Source: DATFVJ01 sp035517695
GTDB taxonomy: Bacteria > Actinomycetota > Actinomycetes > Streptosporangiales > Streptosporangiaceae
Direction of reading: 5' to 3'
Length of the DNA stretch: 64,000 bases
NCBI GenBank assembly: GCA_035517695.1
Contig: DATIYI010000033.1
Span: 16,171-80,170, forward strand
Made by a program: the position numbers and the translations under genes. This document shows positions 8,122-17,283 of this stretch, one piece after another; positions within the stretch are counted from its first letter, which is position 1; each line of letters begins with the position of its first letter. Below the pieces are notes generated by a model, which was not told the origin of the DNA, did not search any database, and saw only the letters and a list, made by a program, of their open reading frames with translations.

Positions 8122-9384
8122 TCAGCCGCCGAGAGGCGCACCGCACAGCCGACGATGCCAGCTCACCGCGGATGTGTCGGTGAGGGATGCGATCTGGTCG
8201 ACCACCACACGCAACCGGAGCGGATCCGACGCCGCAGCCGCCCAGGCGGGCCGCAACGCGGGATCGAGCGTGGCGGGCGCGCCGCGGGCGACGGCGTCTG
8301 CCAGCCCGGCGATGAGCGCACGCTGGCGGGCCCTGATCGGGTCCGCGCCGGGCCGGCTCATCACGTAATGCGCGGTGACGCCCTTCAGCAGCGCGCATTC
8401 AAGCCGCTGCCGTCGCGGCACGATCAAATCGGCCTGGTAGCGGCTCAGCACGCCAGCGCCATGCGCCTGCCGCGTCGCGTGCTCCGCAGCGCGGCAGAAC
8501 CGCCCGATCAGCTCGCTGGTCAGGTTCTTCAGCGCGGCGAGCGACTGTGGGCCGCCATCGAATCCGCGGGGCCAGCAGTTGAGCGCGAGCAGTTCGGCGA
8601 GCACCTCGGCAAGCTCGGCAACGCAGGCCGGCTCCCCGGGATCGGCGTACGCCGCAGCGGTGAGCTGTGCCAGCGCGAGCCGTTCTGACTCATCCTGAAG
8701 CTGCCTGAGCCCGATGTGACCCGCGTGCAGGCCATCCTCCAGATCATGCACCGAATAGGCGACATCGTCGGCCCAGTCCATGATCTGCGCTTCCAGGCAG
8801 GGCCTGCGGGGCGGCGCGCCTGCCCTGATCCAGCAGAAAACATCCGCGTCGTCGGCGTACGCGCCGTACTTGGTGGTCCCCGCCGACGCCGCCTGCGCGC
8901 CAGGTGCCAGCCAGGGATATTTGAGCGCGGCGTCGAGGGCGGCACGGGTCAGGTTGAGCCCCGCGCTATGGCCAGCCGCCGTAACCACCTTGGCCTCCAG
9001 TCGGGTGAGCAGGCGCAGGCTCTGCGCGTTACCCTCGAACCCGCCGCAGGCCCGTGCCACGTGATCAAGGGCAGTCTCGCCGTTATGCCCGAACGGCGGA
9101 TGCCCAAGGTCGTGTGCCAGGCACGCGGTCTCGACCAGGTCAGGGTCCGCGCCAAGTGCCTTTCCAAGCTCGCGCCCGATCTGGGCGCACTCAAGTGAGT
9201 GGGTGAGCCTGGTACGCGGGAAATCGCCCGCGTCCACGTCCACCACCTGGGTCTTGGCAGCGAGCCTGCGCAGCGCGGAACTGTGCAGCACGCGCGCCCG
9301 GTCGCGCTCGAAGGCGGTACGCCCGGGCCGTTTGCGCGTCTCCGCAGCCCATCGCGCGGTGGCCCGGGCGTCATAACCGGCCAA
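8122..9384 (-). CDS. dgt: dGTP triphosphohydrolase-like protein
   Basis: An HD-domain enzyme of 420 residues expected to split deoxynucleoside triphosphates (classically dGTP) into nucleoside and tripolyphosphate. Visible motifs are TAFERDRARVLHSSALRRL near the N-terminus, the early His of LTHSLEC, and the HD pair in LAHDLGHPPFGHNGE. DWADDVAYSVHDLEDG completes the metal site. I chose the TTG start at 9384-9382 because GGGAGAAAGGG precedes it and the protein then opens LAGYD.., as in relatives. The upstream ATG at 9414 has its ribosome site inside a terminator hairpin. The gene follows ppdK on the same strand. In streptomycetes dgt lies near dnaG. Confidence 0.87.
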   Translation of the reverse strand: MAGYDARATARWAAETRKRPGRTAFERDRARVLHSSALRRLAAKTQVVDVDAGDFPRTRLTHSLECAQIGRELGKALGADPDLVETACLAHDLGHPPFGHNGETALDHVARACGGFEGNAQSLRLLTRLEAKVVTAAGHSAGLNLTRAALDAALKYPWLAPGAQAASAGTTKYGAYADDADVFCWIRAGAPPRRPCLEAQIMDWADDVAYSVHDLEDGLHAGHIGLRQLQDESERLALAQLTAAAYADPGEPACVAELAEVLAELLALNCWPRGFDGGPQSLAALKNLTSELIGRFCRAAEHATRQAHGAGVLSRYQADLIVPRRQRLECALLKGVTAHYVMSRPGADPIRARQRALIAGLADAVARGAPATLDPALRPAWAAAASDPLRLRVVVDQIASLTDTSAVSWHRRLCGAPLGG

Positions 9385-9414
9385 GCTGCCCTTTCTCCCG
9401 GTCTGCGGGGGCAT

Positions 9415-9435
9415 CCCGGGGGTCGTCCCCCCGGG
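9415..9435 (-). terminator. GC-rich hairpin after ppdK
   Basis: CCCGGGGG and CCCCCGGG form an eight-pair stem with a five-base loop, immediately beyond the ppdK stop and just before dgt. It lacks a U-run, which is usual for actinobacterial terminators. It would also sequester any ribosome site for the ATG at 9414. Confidence 0.55.
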
Positions 9436-9443
9436 CTATTCGG

Positions 9444-12131
9444 TCAGCGGCTGTCGCTGCCGACCGTAACTATGGCCGCACGGCCAGCCTCCAGCCGGGC
9501 CACCGGGACGCGGAACGGCGAGCAGGACACGTAGTCCAGCCCTGCGTCGTGGAAGAAATGCACGGACTCCGGGTCGCCGCCGTGCTCACCGCAGACACCG
9601 ATATGTAGGTCCGGCCTGGCTTTCCGCCCCTCCGCCACGGCGATCCGGACCAGTCGGCCGACGCCGTCCGCGTCGATCGTCTCGAATGGCGAGACGCCGA
9701 ACACACCAAGCTCCAGGTACCGGCTGAAGAACGCGGCCTCGACATCGTCGCGGGAGAAACCCCAGGCCATCTGGGTGAGGTCGTTCGTGCCGAAGGAGAA
9801 GAACTCGGCGGACTGCGCGATCTCACCCGCGGTGACCGCCGCACGTGGAACCTCGATCATGGTTCCGATCAGCGTGTGCACGTCGGTACCGGTCTCCGCG
9901 ACGACTTCGGCGAGCACCTGCTCGGTTCGCTCGCGCGCGATCTCCATTTCCTGCACCGCGCCGACCAGCGGGATCATGATCTCGGGCTTGGGGTCGCCGC
10001 CGGCCGCCTTGCGCTCCGCCGCCGCGTGCGCGATCGCCTTCACCTGCATGGCGAGCAGGCCCGGGGTGACGAGGTCGAGCCGGACGCCGCGCAGGCCCAG
10101 CATCGGGTTCTGCTCGTGCAGGCGGCGCACCGCGTCGAGCAGCTTGCGATCCTTGTCGGTGGCCTTGTCCCCAGCCAGCGCGATCTTGACCGACAGGTCC
10201 GTGACATCAGGCAAGAACTCGTGCAGGGGCGGATCGATGAGCCTGATCGTCACCGGCAACCCATCCATCGCAGCCAAGATCTCGACGAAGTCGCCGCGCT
10301 GCAACGGCTCGAGGGCATCGAGGGCCACCTGTCCCTGCTCGTCCGTCTCGGCCAGGATGAGGTTCTCGACAAGCTGACGGCGTTCGCCAAGGAACATGTG
10401 CTCGGTCCGGGTCAGGCCCACGCCCTCCGCACCGAAGCGGCGGGCGCGAGCGCAATCCGGGCCCGTGTCGGCGTTGGCGCGGACGCCGAGGCGGCGGCGC
10501 GTGTCCGCGTGCACCATGATCCTATGTACCGCCTTGATCAGGTCATCGGTATCCACGGCCGGATCGATACCGCCCTCGAAATACTCCACGACCGATGACG
10601 GCGTGACCGGGACCTCGCCAAGGTAAACCTCACCGCTTGTTCCGTCGATCGAGAGCAGGTCGCCTTCTGAGATCGTGATGCCGCCTGGCGCGGTGGCCTT
10701 GCGGCCAGCAGTGTCGACGTCCAGTTCCTCGGCGCCGCATACACAGGTCTTGCCCATGCCACGAGCCACCACCGCCGCGTGGCTGGTCTTGCCGCCCCGG
10801 CTGGTCAGGATGCCGCGCGCGGCTATCATCCCGTTGAGGTCGTCCGGGTTGGTCTCGCGCCGGACCAGGATGACGTCCTGGCCGTTGGCCGCGGCCTCGG
10901 CCGCCCGGTCGGAGTCGAAAACGGCATGGCCGACCGCAGCGCCCGGCGAGGCGCTTACGCCGGTCGTGATTTTGGTCGTCGCCCCCGCGGCGTCGAACCG
11001 TGGGAACATCAACTGTGCGAGCTGGGCACCGGTGACCCGGCTGACCGCCTCGTCCATGTCGATCAGACCCTGGTCGACAAGCTGGGTAGCGATGCGGAAC
11101 GCCGCGGCGGCGGTGCGCTTGCCCACCCGGGTCTGCAGCATCCACAGCTTGCCGCGCTCGATCGTGAACTCGATGTCACACAGGTCGCGGTAGTGGTTCT
11201 CCAGGGTCGCCATGATGCGGAGCAACTCGTCGTAGGACTTCTTGTCGATCCGCTCAAGGTCCTGCAGCGCCACCGTGTTGCGGATACCGGCCACGACGTC
11301 CTCGCCCTGGGCGTTCTGCAGGTAGTCGCCGTATACGCCGGGGTGGCCGGTGCCCGGGTCGCGGGTGAATGCCACCCCGGTGCCCGAGTCCATGCCGAGG
11401 TTGCCGAACACCATCGCGACCACGTTGACCGCGGTGCCAAGGTCGGTGGGGATTCTTTCCTGGCGCCGGTAGAGGATCGCCCGCGGCGAGTTCCACGATT
11501 CGAAAACGGCGCGAACCGCCAGGTCCATCTGCTCGCGCGGATCGGAAGGGAAGTCCCGGCCCGTCTGCTTCCTGACGATCTCCTTGTAGCTTTCTGTCAT
11601 GCGGCGCAGGTCGTCGGCGTCCAGATCGAGATCGTTCTTGGTTCCCTTGGCCTCCTTCGCCGCGTCGTGGGCACGCTCGAATTCCTCGCCATCGATGCCG
11701 AGCACGGTCTTGCCGAACATCTGGATGAGCCGCCGGTAAGCGTCCCAGGCGAATCGCTCACTGCCGGACTGCTTGGCCAGCCCGTGCACGGAGTCATCCG
11801 ACAGGCCGATGTTGAGTACGGTGTCCATCATGCCCGGCATGGAGAACTTGCCGCCGGAACGGACGCTGACAAGCAGCGGATCGGTGGGGTCGCCCAGCCG
11901 TTTGCCCATCGCCCGCTCGAGGGCGGCAAGGTGGGTGCCGACCTCCTCGTCGAGGCCATCAGGGGCGTTGCCGTGTTCAAGGAAGTAACGGCATGCCTCG
12001 GTAGTGATGGTGAACCCGGGCGGGACAGGAAGACCCAAGTTGGCCATCTCGGCCAGGTTGGCACCCTTGCCACCGAGCAGATCCTTAAGGTCCTTGTTGC
12101 CTTCAGCGAAGGCATAGACGAGCTTGGCCAC
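9444..12131 (-). CDS. ppdK: Pyruvate, phosphate dikinase
   Basis: An enzyme of 895 residues that interconverts pyruvate, ATP and phosphate with PEP, AMP and pyrophosphate. The N-terminal ATP-grasp domain opens KLVYAFAEGNKDLKDLLGGK and has the SVRSGGKFSMPGMMDTVLN loop. The central phosphohistidine domain contains GGKTSHAAVVARGMGKTC with its catalytic His. The C-terminal TIM barrel ends with GVCGEHGGDP, including the catalytic Cys. Size and order match bacterial PPDK. The start is GTG 12131-12129 after GAGGAG. The frame could open ten codons earlier at 12161. The enzyme may support gluconeogenesis from the C2 substrates handled by the malate synthase/glycolate cluster, but no operon links them. 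Confidence 0.96.
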   Translation of the reverse strand: MAKLVYAFAEGNKDLKDLLGGKGANLAEMANLGLPVPPGFTITTEACRYFLEHGNAPDGLDEEVGTHLAALERAMGKRLGDPTDPLLVSVRSGGKFSMPGMMDTVLNIGLSDDSVHGLAKQSGSERFAWDAYRRLIQMFGKTVLGIDGEEFERAHDAAKEAKGTKNDLDLDADDLRRMTESYKEIVRKQTGRDFPSDPREQMDLAVRAVFESWNSPRAILYRRQERIPTDLGTAVNVVAMVFGNLGMDSGTGVAFTRDPGTGHPGVYGDYLQNAQGEDVVAGIRNTVALQDLERIDKKSYDELLRIMATLENHYRDLCDIEFTIERGKLWMLQTRVGKRTAAAAFRIATQLVDQGLIDMDEAVSRVTGAQLAQLMFPRFDAAGATTKITTGVSASPGAAVGHAVFDSDRAAEAAANGQDVILVRRETNPDDLNGMIAARGILTSRGGKTSHAAVVARGMGKTCVCGAEELDVDTAGRKATAPGGITISEGDLLSIDGTSGEVYLGEVPVTPSSVVEYFEGGIDPAVDTDDLIKAVHRIMVHADTRRRLGVRANADTGPDCARARRFGAEGVGLTRTEHMFLGERRQLVENLILAETDEQGQVALDALEPLQRGDFVEILAAMDGLPVTIRLIDPPLHEFLPDVTDLSVKIALAGDKATDKDRKLLDAVRRLHEQNPMLGLRGVRLDLVTPGLLAMQVKAIAHAAAERKAAGGDPKPEIMIPLVGAVQEMEIARERTEQVLAEVVAETGTDVHTLIGTMIEVPRAAVTAGEIAQSAEFFSFGTNDLTQMAWGFSRDDVEAAFFSRYLELGVFGVSPFETIDADGVGRLVRIAVAEGRKARPDLHIGVCGEHGGDPESVHFFHDAGLDYVSCSPFRVPVARLEAGRAAIVTVGSDSR

Positions 12132-12296
12132 TACGCGTTCTCCTCGTAATGCGCCCGGCACGGGCTACAGCCTCAATGCGGGCAGCATGGGTGGTTGCGG
12201 CCTGACGGCCCCGATTACTCAAACTCTACCGAGCGCCGTGCGCAACCCATGCGCCAGGCGTCGAGGTTTCCGCGAAGCCAAGGCACGCGCGTACCG

Positions 12297-13148
12297 CTAA
12301 GAGCGGCCCGCGCGGGCGGGAACCCAGGGCACGCCCGTGATGCGTTCGTAGATCTCGATGTACCTGGCTCGCGCGGCCTCGACGACGTCGGCGGGGATCA
12401 CGGGGCCCGGCGGGCGCTTGTCCCAGCCGGTCGCCGCCGCCCAGTCGCGGACGATCTGCTTGTCAAAAGCGTGCTGCGGCCGTCCGGGCTGCCACTCAGC
12501 CGCGGGCCAGAACCGCGACGAGTCCGGGGTCAGCAGTTCATCGGCGAGCACCAGGGTGCCATCAGCGGCCAGGCCGAACTCGAGCTTGGTGTCGGCGACG
12601 ATAATGCCGCGTCCGGCCGCGATGCCCGCGCCCCGCCGGTAGATCTCGAGCGTGGCGCGGCGAAGTTGGCCGGCCGCCGCAGCGCCGAGCTTGGCCGAGA
12701 CGTCGTCGAACGTGATGAACTCGTCGTGACCCACGGCCGCCTTGGTGGTCGGAGTGAAGATCGGCGCCGCCAGCCGCGATCCCTCGGCCAGGCCGGGAGG
12801 CAGCGCGATCCCTGACACCGCCGCCGACGCCTCGTACTCACGCAAGCCCTGACCCGCCAGGTAGCCGCGGGCGATGCACTCCACAGGCAGCATGTTCAGC
12901 CGGCGGCATCTCATCGCCCGGCCGGCGAACTCCGCCGGGACGTCGGTCCCCGAGATCGCGTGGTTGGGCACGATGTCGGCGAGCCTGCCGAACCACCACA
13001 GCGAGAGCTGAGTGAGTATCTCCCCCTTGTCAGGTATCGGTGTGGGGAGCACGACGTCGTAGACGCTGACCCGGTCGGAGGCGACCAGGATGATGTCGCC
13101 GCCGTCGGCATAAACCTCGCGGACCTTGCCAGAGTGCAGGAGTTCCAT
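12297..13148 (-). CDS. purC: Phosphoribosylaminoimidazole-succinocarboxamide synthase
   Basis: SAICAR synthetase, a step of de novo purine synthesis joining CAIR and aspartate with ATP. The 283-residue product opens MELLHSGKVREVY. It carries ILVASDRVSVYDVVLPTPIPDKG (read in two parts), NMLPVECIARGYLAGQG and a late EFGL metal/nucleotide segment. The ATG at 13148 has a GGAAAGGGACC site. The longer frame to 13361 is rejected, because those 71 residues are Arg/Pro-rich and lie before the family N-terminus. The gene is on the same strand as glyS with a 216-base gap, and no other pur gene is visible. Confidence 0.95.
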   Translation of the reverse strand: MELLHSGKVREVYADGGDIILVASDRVSVYDVVLPTPIPDKGEILTQLSLWWFGRLADIVPNHAISGTDVPAEFAGRAMRCRRLNMLPVECIARGYLAGQGLREYEASAAVSGIALPPGLAEGSRLAAPIFTPTTKAAVGHDEFITFDDVSAKLGAAAAGQLRRATLEIYRRGAGIAAGRGIIVADTKLEFGLAADGTLVLADELLTPDSSRFWPAAEWQPGRPQHAFDKQIVRDWAAATGWDKRPPGPVIPADVVEAARARYIEIYERITGVPWVPARAGRS

Positions 13149-13364
13149 GGTCCCTTTCCGGTTTCGTCTCAACATGCGGCATAGGGGCCAGCGCCGCCGG
13201 CCGGCCCGCGGTGCGCCGGACCGCGAACAAGCCGTCGCCCAGGAGACCCAACGGCTGCCGCATGACGGCGTTGCAGGCTTGGCGCCGCACTGCACTGGTA
13301 CGCGCTGCGCTGGTAGCGGCCCCCGCCTGCACGCTGACGTGCGGCGCCCGGTCGGCCGCACAGG

Positions 13365-14753
13365 TCAGCAGCGGGGCAAGCGCTCCTCGAGGTACGACTC
13401 GAGCTTGGTGATGCCGACCCGCTCCTGCCGCATCGAGTCGCGCTCACGCACGGTGACGGCCTGATCCTCGAGCGTTTCGAAGTCGACCGTGACACAGAAT
13501 GGCGTACCGACCTCGTCCTGCCGCCGGTATCTGCGGCCGATCGCGCTCGCGTCGTCGAACTCGGTATTCCACAGCTTGCGTAGCCCGGCCGCCAGGTCAC
13601 GTGCCTTCGGGGAGAGATCGGCGTTGCGTGACAGCGGGAGCACGGCGACCTTGACCGGGGCTATCCGCGGGTCGAGGCGCAACAGCGTGCGCTTCTCCAT
13701 GACGCCCTTGGCGTTGGGCGCCTCGTCCTCGGTGTAGCCATCCATCAGCAGAGCAAGGACGGAGCGATCGACACCGGCCGCGGGCTCGATGACATAGGGC
13801 AGGTAACGGTTCCCTGTGTCCTGGTCGAAGTAGGAGAGATCCTCACCCGACGCCGCGGAGTGCACGGACAGGTCGTAATCCGTCCTGTTCGCGATTCCCT
13901 CCAGTTCGCCCCACTCGCTGCCCTGGAAGCCGAAGCGGTACTCGACATCGACGGTTCGCTTCGAATAATGCGAGCGCTTCTCCGCCGGATGTTCGTAAAG
14001 CCGAAGGTTCTCCTCGTGGATACCAAGATCGACGTACCAGCCCATCCGGGCATCGATCCAGTACTGATGCCACCGCTCGTCGGTTCCCGCCTCGACGAAG
14101 TACTCCATCTCCATCTGCTCGAACTCACGCGTGCGGAAGATGAAATTGCCCGGCGTGATCTCGTTGCGGAAGGACCTTCCGATCTGACCGATCCCGAACG
14201 GGATCTTTCGCCGCGACGACTGCTGAATGGCGCGGAAGTTGATGAAGATTCCCTGCGCGGTCTCAGGCCGGAGGTATGCCAGCCCGGACTCGTCCTCCAC
14301 CGGGCCGAGCGATGTCCTCAGCAGGCCGTTGAACATGCGAGGCTCGGTGAACGCTCCGACGTTTCCGCAGTTCGGGCACGCAATGTCGGCAAGGCCAGCG
14401 GCCGGGGGGTGGCCCCGCTTCGCCTCGTACGCCTCTGCGAGGTGATCGGCGCGGAAGCGCTTGTGGCATGAGGTGCACTCGGTGAGCGGTTCGGCGAACT
14501 CCTTGACATGGCCGCTGGCTTCCCAAACCTCCCTGGCCAGGATCACCGAGGAGTCAATGCCGACGATGTCGTCGCGCTCCTGCACCATCGTGCGCCACCA
14601 ATGGCGCTTGACGTTGTTCTTCAGCTCAACGCCGAGCGGCCCGTAGTCCCACGACGAGCGGAGCCCGCCATAGATCTCGCTGGACGGGAAGACGATACCT
14701 CTGCGTTTGCAGAGGTTGACGATCGTTTCCAATCTGTCGCTGCGTCGGGCCAT
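13365..14753 (-). CDS. glyS: Glycyl-tRNA synthetase (alpha2 type)
   Basis: A class II aminoacyl-tRNA synthetase of 462 residues that charges tRNA-Gly. It opens MARRSDRLETIVNLCKRRG. Cys pairs CTSCHKRF and CPNCG form a zinc site in the N-terminal half. Motif 2 is FRNEITPGNFIFRTREFEQ, motif 3 includes GVDRSVLALL, and a C-terminal anticodon-binding domain follows. It is the single-chain bacterial/eukaryal type, not GlyQ/GlyS. The ATG at 14753-14751 has GGAG six bases upstream. Further ATGs at 14765 and 14798 are less likely. A tandem repeat lies in the upstream region; no T-box is apparent. Confidence 0.95.
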   Translation of the reverse strand: MARRSDRLETIVNLCKRRGIVFPSSEIYGGLRSSWDYGPLGVELKNNVKRHWWRTMVQERDDIVGIDSSVILAREVWEASGHVKEFAEPLTECTSCHKRFRADHLAEAYEAKRGHPPAAGLADIACPNCGNVGAFTEPRMFNGLLRTSLGPVEDESGLAYLRPETAQGIFINFRAIQQSSRRKIPFGIGQIGRSFRNEITPGNFIFRTREFEQMEMEYFVEAGTDERWHQYWIDARMGWYVDLGIHEENLRLYEHPAEKRSHYSKRTVDVEYRFGFQGSEWGELEGIANRTDYDLSVHSAASGEDLSYFDQDTGNRYLPYVIEPAAGVDRSVLALLMDGYTEDEAPNAKGVMEKRTLLRLDPRIAPVKVAVLPLSRNADLSPKARDLAAGLRKLWNTEFDDASAIGRRYRRQDEVGTPFCVTVDFETLEDQAVTVRERDSMRQERVGITKLESYLEERLPRC

Positions 14754-14840
14754 GAACATCTCCATCCGGCTGGCGGTCGGCGGGCTGTGAACACGCACGT
14801 CCCGTGAATCTGGGAGCGAGGCCCGTCTGATCCAGGCCGC

Positions 14841-14959
14841 GTGCTCATTCTTGCTGTGCTCGTGTTTCTTGCGGGTGCTCGTGTTTCTTGCGGGTGCTCG
14901 TGTTCTTGCTGTGCTCGTGTTCTTGCGGGTGCTCGCGTTCTTGCGGTGCTCGTGCCCGC
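14841..14959. repeat. 18-19 bp tandem repeat upstream of glyS
   Basis: About six imperfect copies of GTGCTCGTGTTTCTTGCGG lie in the 326-base gap between glyS and the DUF1906 gene. Copies alternate between 19 and 18 bases, so no reading frame is kept throughout, and the array looks non-coding. The rest of the gap (14754-14840 and 14960-15079) shows nothing recognisable. Confidence 0.75.
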
Positions 14960-15079
14960 TTTGCTGGGCCCAGCGTGCGGTCCCAAGCTTAGAGCCACGC
15001 GCCGAGCGGAGCGAATCGATTTGACTACCATCTGCATCAGATACAGCACAATCCGTAACCTATTGCGCGCCGAGCCATT

Positions 15080-16687
15080 TCAATAGACAGCCCCGAAGAC
15101 CTCGTCACGATCGATGTCAAGCCTGAATCGACCGTGTTTTTGCCAGCGGTTGCTGCGGAACTGTTTGATGCGCCGGTCCCTCGGCCACCATGTCGCAAGC
15201 AAATAGGGCTGACCTCGCAGGTTGACATGGCCATCCCACAGCGCGAACCAGATTGACTGCGGCCTAGCGAGCCGGTGACCGGCAATCCTGGTGGTACCGC
15301 CCAGGTTTTCCGCACCAGAGGCGGCGCTCGCGTAGACGCCAGGCACGTAACCGCGGGCACGCAACCGCCGAGTCCAGGCATCGAGAAAGGTGAGCACGGC
15401 GTTCCGGCACTTCCTGCTCGCGCTGTTGTAGGCCTCCATGTCGAAATAGATCGGGGCGTGCCGGTGCAGTCGCAGGCCGCGCGCGAGCGCGACAGCGTCG
15501 CTCGCGGCCGCCGCGCCCTCACGGGCCGCCCGTCTCGGTTTGATCTTGACGCTGAAGCGGTCGCAGGGTGGTTGCCTGCCGACGTACGCGGGGATCAGCG
15601 ACCATCCCATCGCCTTGACCCGCCGCACCCACCGCGCCGAGAGATTGCCCGCGTCGCAGGCCCTGTTCGCGCCGCCGATGTAGACGCCGACTGCGGCGTA
15701 GTAGGACCGCCAGGCCCGCATGGCCGGAATCGACGGTGCGGTACAGGTGTCGAATCCGGCGAGCGGCCGCCGGGCGCGGCGCGCACGGGCGATGACCGTA
15801 CCGGCCGTGCGGGTGGTCGGTGCAGCCGCAGCGGCCCAACCTGCCGCCACCGAACCTGCCGCCACCGAACGTGCCGCCACCGAACGTGCCGCCACCGAAC
15901 CTGCCGCCACCGAACCTGCCGCCGCCACACCAACGCGGGCGGGCGCGCGCATAGGTTCGAGCGCCGCGAACGCCTCCATCGCCGCGCGGCCCGAGGCGAC
16001 GCGGTCGGCTGCAAGCGCCAGCCACGGCGGCGGCGCGGTAGGGCCGGCGCCGCTTGGCGCCACCGGTGCCGAGCCCGCGCCGCGAACGCTCGAGATGATG
16101 CGTTCCACCACGGCAGGATCGTTGGCATAGGTCGCGATGATCGACAGGCGCGGCCACCTGATCGTCAGTCCAAGCTCACGTCCCTGCGCATCGCGCACGA
16201 TGATGGCGCGGTGCGCGGACACGTTGTTCGCACGGGCGAGCGCGACGCCGCGCTGGTGAGCGACGGCCGGAGCCCCGCCGCCGTCGATCTGCACCGTTTC
16301 TGTCCGCCCTACCAGATGCGCTGGGCACTGCTGGTCGGGTCCCGGGGTCCCCAGGTAGACGGCGTGCCTGTCGTACCGCACACACCGCTGAGGCTGCGCG
16401 GACAGCTGGTAGACAGGCCACGCGGCAGGAACGTTGATGGCGTAGCCGCCATACTCGACTGCCTTCGTGCCCACTGCCTTCGTGCCCACTGCCTTCGCGC
16501 CCACTGCCTTCGCGCCCACTGTTTTCGTGCCCACTGTTTTCGTGCCCGCGGCGGCCACGGCGACGGCATCGTGCGGGTTCGCCGCCGCTCGCCCATCCGG
16601 GCCTGCGGTTTGCGGCCCGCACCCGGCGGCCGCGCTAACGCCCAGCACTAGCGCCGCAGCCGTCACGGCCATCGCTTTACGGCGCAT
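15080..16687 (-). CDS. Secreted DUF1906 (Rv2525c-like) lipoprotein with pentapeptide linkers
   Basis: A predicted exported protein of 535 residues. MRRKAMAVTAAALVLGV is followed by SAAAGC, a signal peptide with a plausible lipobox. Six TKTVG/AKAVG-type pentapeptides then follow (about residues 47-76). A mid region precedes a second linker of VAAGS/VAARS pentapeptides. The C-terminal half is a glycoside-hydrolase-like DUF1906 domain, with GFDTCTAPS at its start, GVYIGGANRAC and the acidic strand IYFDMEAY. Relatives include the Tat-exported Rv2525c of Mycobacterium tuberculosis. It probably acts at the cell envelope; its substrate is unknown. The ATG at 16687 has a GGGGGG site. Both linkers are encoded by 15-bp minisatellites. 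Confidence 0.85.
   Translation of the reverse strand: MRRKAMAVTAAALVLGVSAAAGCGPQTAGPDGRAAANPHDAVAVAAAGTKTVGTKTVGAKAVGAKAVGTKAVGTKAVEYGGYAINVPAAWPVYQLSAQPQRCVRYDRHAVYLGTPGPDQQCPAHLVGRTETVQIDGGGAPAVAHQRGVALARANNVSAHRAIIVRDAQGRELGLTIRWPRLSIIATYANDPAVVERIISSVRGAGSAPVAPSGAGPTAPPPWLALAADRVASGRAAMEAFAALEPMRAPARVGVAAAGSVAAGSVAARSVAARSVAAGSVAAGWAAAAAPTTRTAGTVIARARRARRPLAGFDTCTAPSIPAMRAWRSYYAAVGVYIGGANRACDAGNLSARWVRRVKAMGWSLIPAYVGRQPPCDRFSVKIKPRRAAREGAAAASDAVALARGLRLHRHAPIYFDMEAYNSASRKCRNAVLTFLDAWTRRLRARGYVPGVYASAASGAENLGGTTRIAGHRLARPQSIWFALWDGHVNLRGQPYLLATWWPRDRRIKQFRSNRWQKHGRFRLDIDRDEVFGAVY
15841..15930. repeat. 15-bp minisatellite inside DUF1906 gene (second linker)
   Basis: Six units of CTGCCGCCACCGAAC or near copies. 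On the gene strand they encode VAAGS/VAARS pentapeptides joining the middle domain to the DUF1906 domain. Units differ by one or two bases. Confidence 0.9.
16458..16547. repeat. 15-bp minisatellite inside DUF1906 gene (first linker)
   Basis: Six units of ACTGCCTTCGTGCCC or near copies. They encode the TKTVG/AKAVG run just after the lipobox. The core is unrelated to that of the second array, although the period is the same. Confidence 0.9.
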
Positions 16688-16878
16688 CGGCACCCCCCGC
16701 TGCGATGACACCCCGAACTAAGACACGCCGCACAATCGTGCCTGCCGGTCACTGCCCGCGCAGGCTGGCGCGCCACGCTTGTGCATCGTTAGGTGTAGAC
16801 GGGAGGTATCTTTGCCTGCCACATGCGAGATCATGGGAGAGCACGGCAGTCAACCAGGCGGGCGGAGGGCAAACCACC

Positions 16879-17223
16879 GTGGCAGCACATCAACCCCGGC
16901 GGCGGCCGCTACCGAAGGGCGAGACGTTCTTCACCCCTGGCGCGACCGGCCTGCGGCAGCGGATCGAGCGGCGCAGCGCTCGCCCGCTCGTCGTCCTGCA
17001 CGAGCTACCCAGATGGGTCCTGCCGATCGCACTGCTCGCGGTGCTGATCGCCGGGTTCACCGTGGCTGGCTGGATCGGGGCGGCCGCGCTCGCCGCGCTC
17101 GCGATCTTCCTCGGCTGGTTCGGCTACCTTTCCTGGCCGTCTCTCACGGTCTCTGGGCGCCTGCTGCGCGGTCTGACCATAACGGTCGTCCTCGCCCTCG
17201 CCGTTGTCCAGGCTGTCCGCTGA
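16879..17223 (+). CDS. Small membrane protein, DUF6703-like
   Basis: A 114-residue protein. A basic N-terminus with TPGATGLRQRIERRSARP is followed by two membrane segments, near LPIALLAVLIAGFTVAGWIG and AALAALAIFLGWFGYLSWP. A third hydrophobic stretch at the C-terminus contains LTITVVLALAVVQAV. The layout fits the small actinobacterial family I know as DUF6703; its function is unknown. The start chosen is GTG 16879 after GGAGGG. The frame opens as early as 16705, but those codons are unlike a membrane protein. It lies between the DUF1906 gene (divergent) and zur (same strand, 60-base gap). Confidence 0.7.
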   Translation: MAAHQPRRRPLPKGETFFTPGATGLRQRIERRSARPLVVLHELPRWVLPIALLAVLIAGFTVAGWIGAAALAALAIFLGWFGYLSWPSLTVSGRLLRGLTITVVLALAVVQAVR

Positions 17224-17283
17224 CGATGGGGGCCCAGTGCCAGGCACGGACGAGCCCGGCCGCCCGCTGATGATAGGGATCTG

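Noticed and set aside
10779..12149. 456-codon open frame antisense to ppdK
   Set aside because: It lies wholly within the conserved ppdK gene on the other strand and has no recognisable domain.
14754..15079. T-box or glycine riboswitch upstream of glyS
   Set aside because: No AGGGUGGNACCGCG-like T-box core or glycine-aptamer pattern is visible. The region is a simple 18-19 bp repeat.
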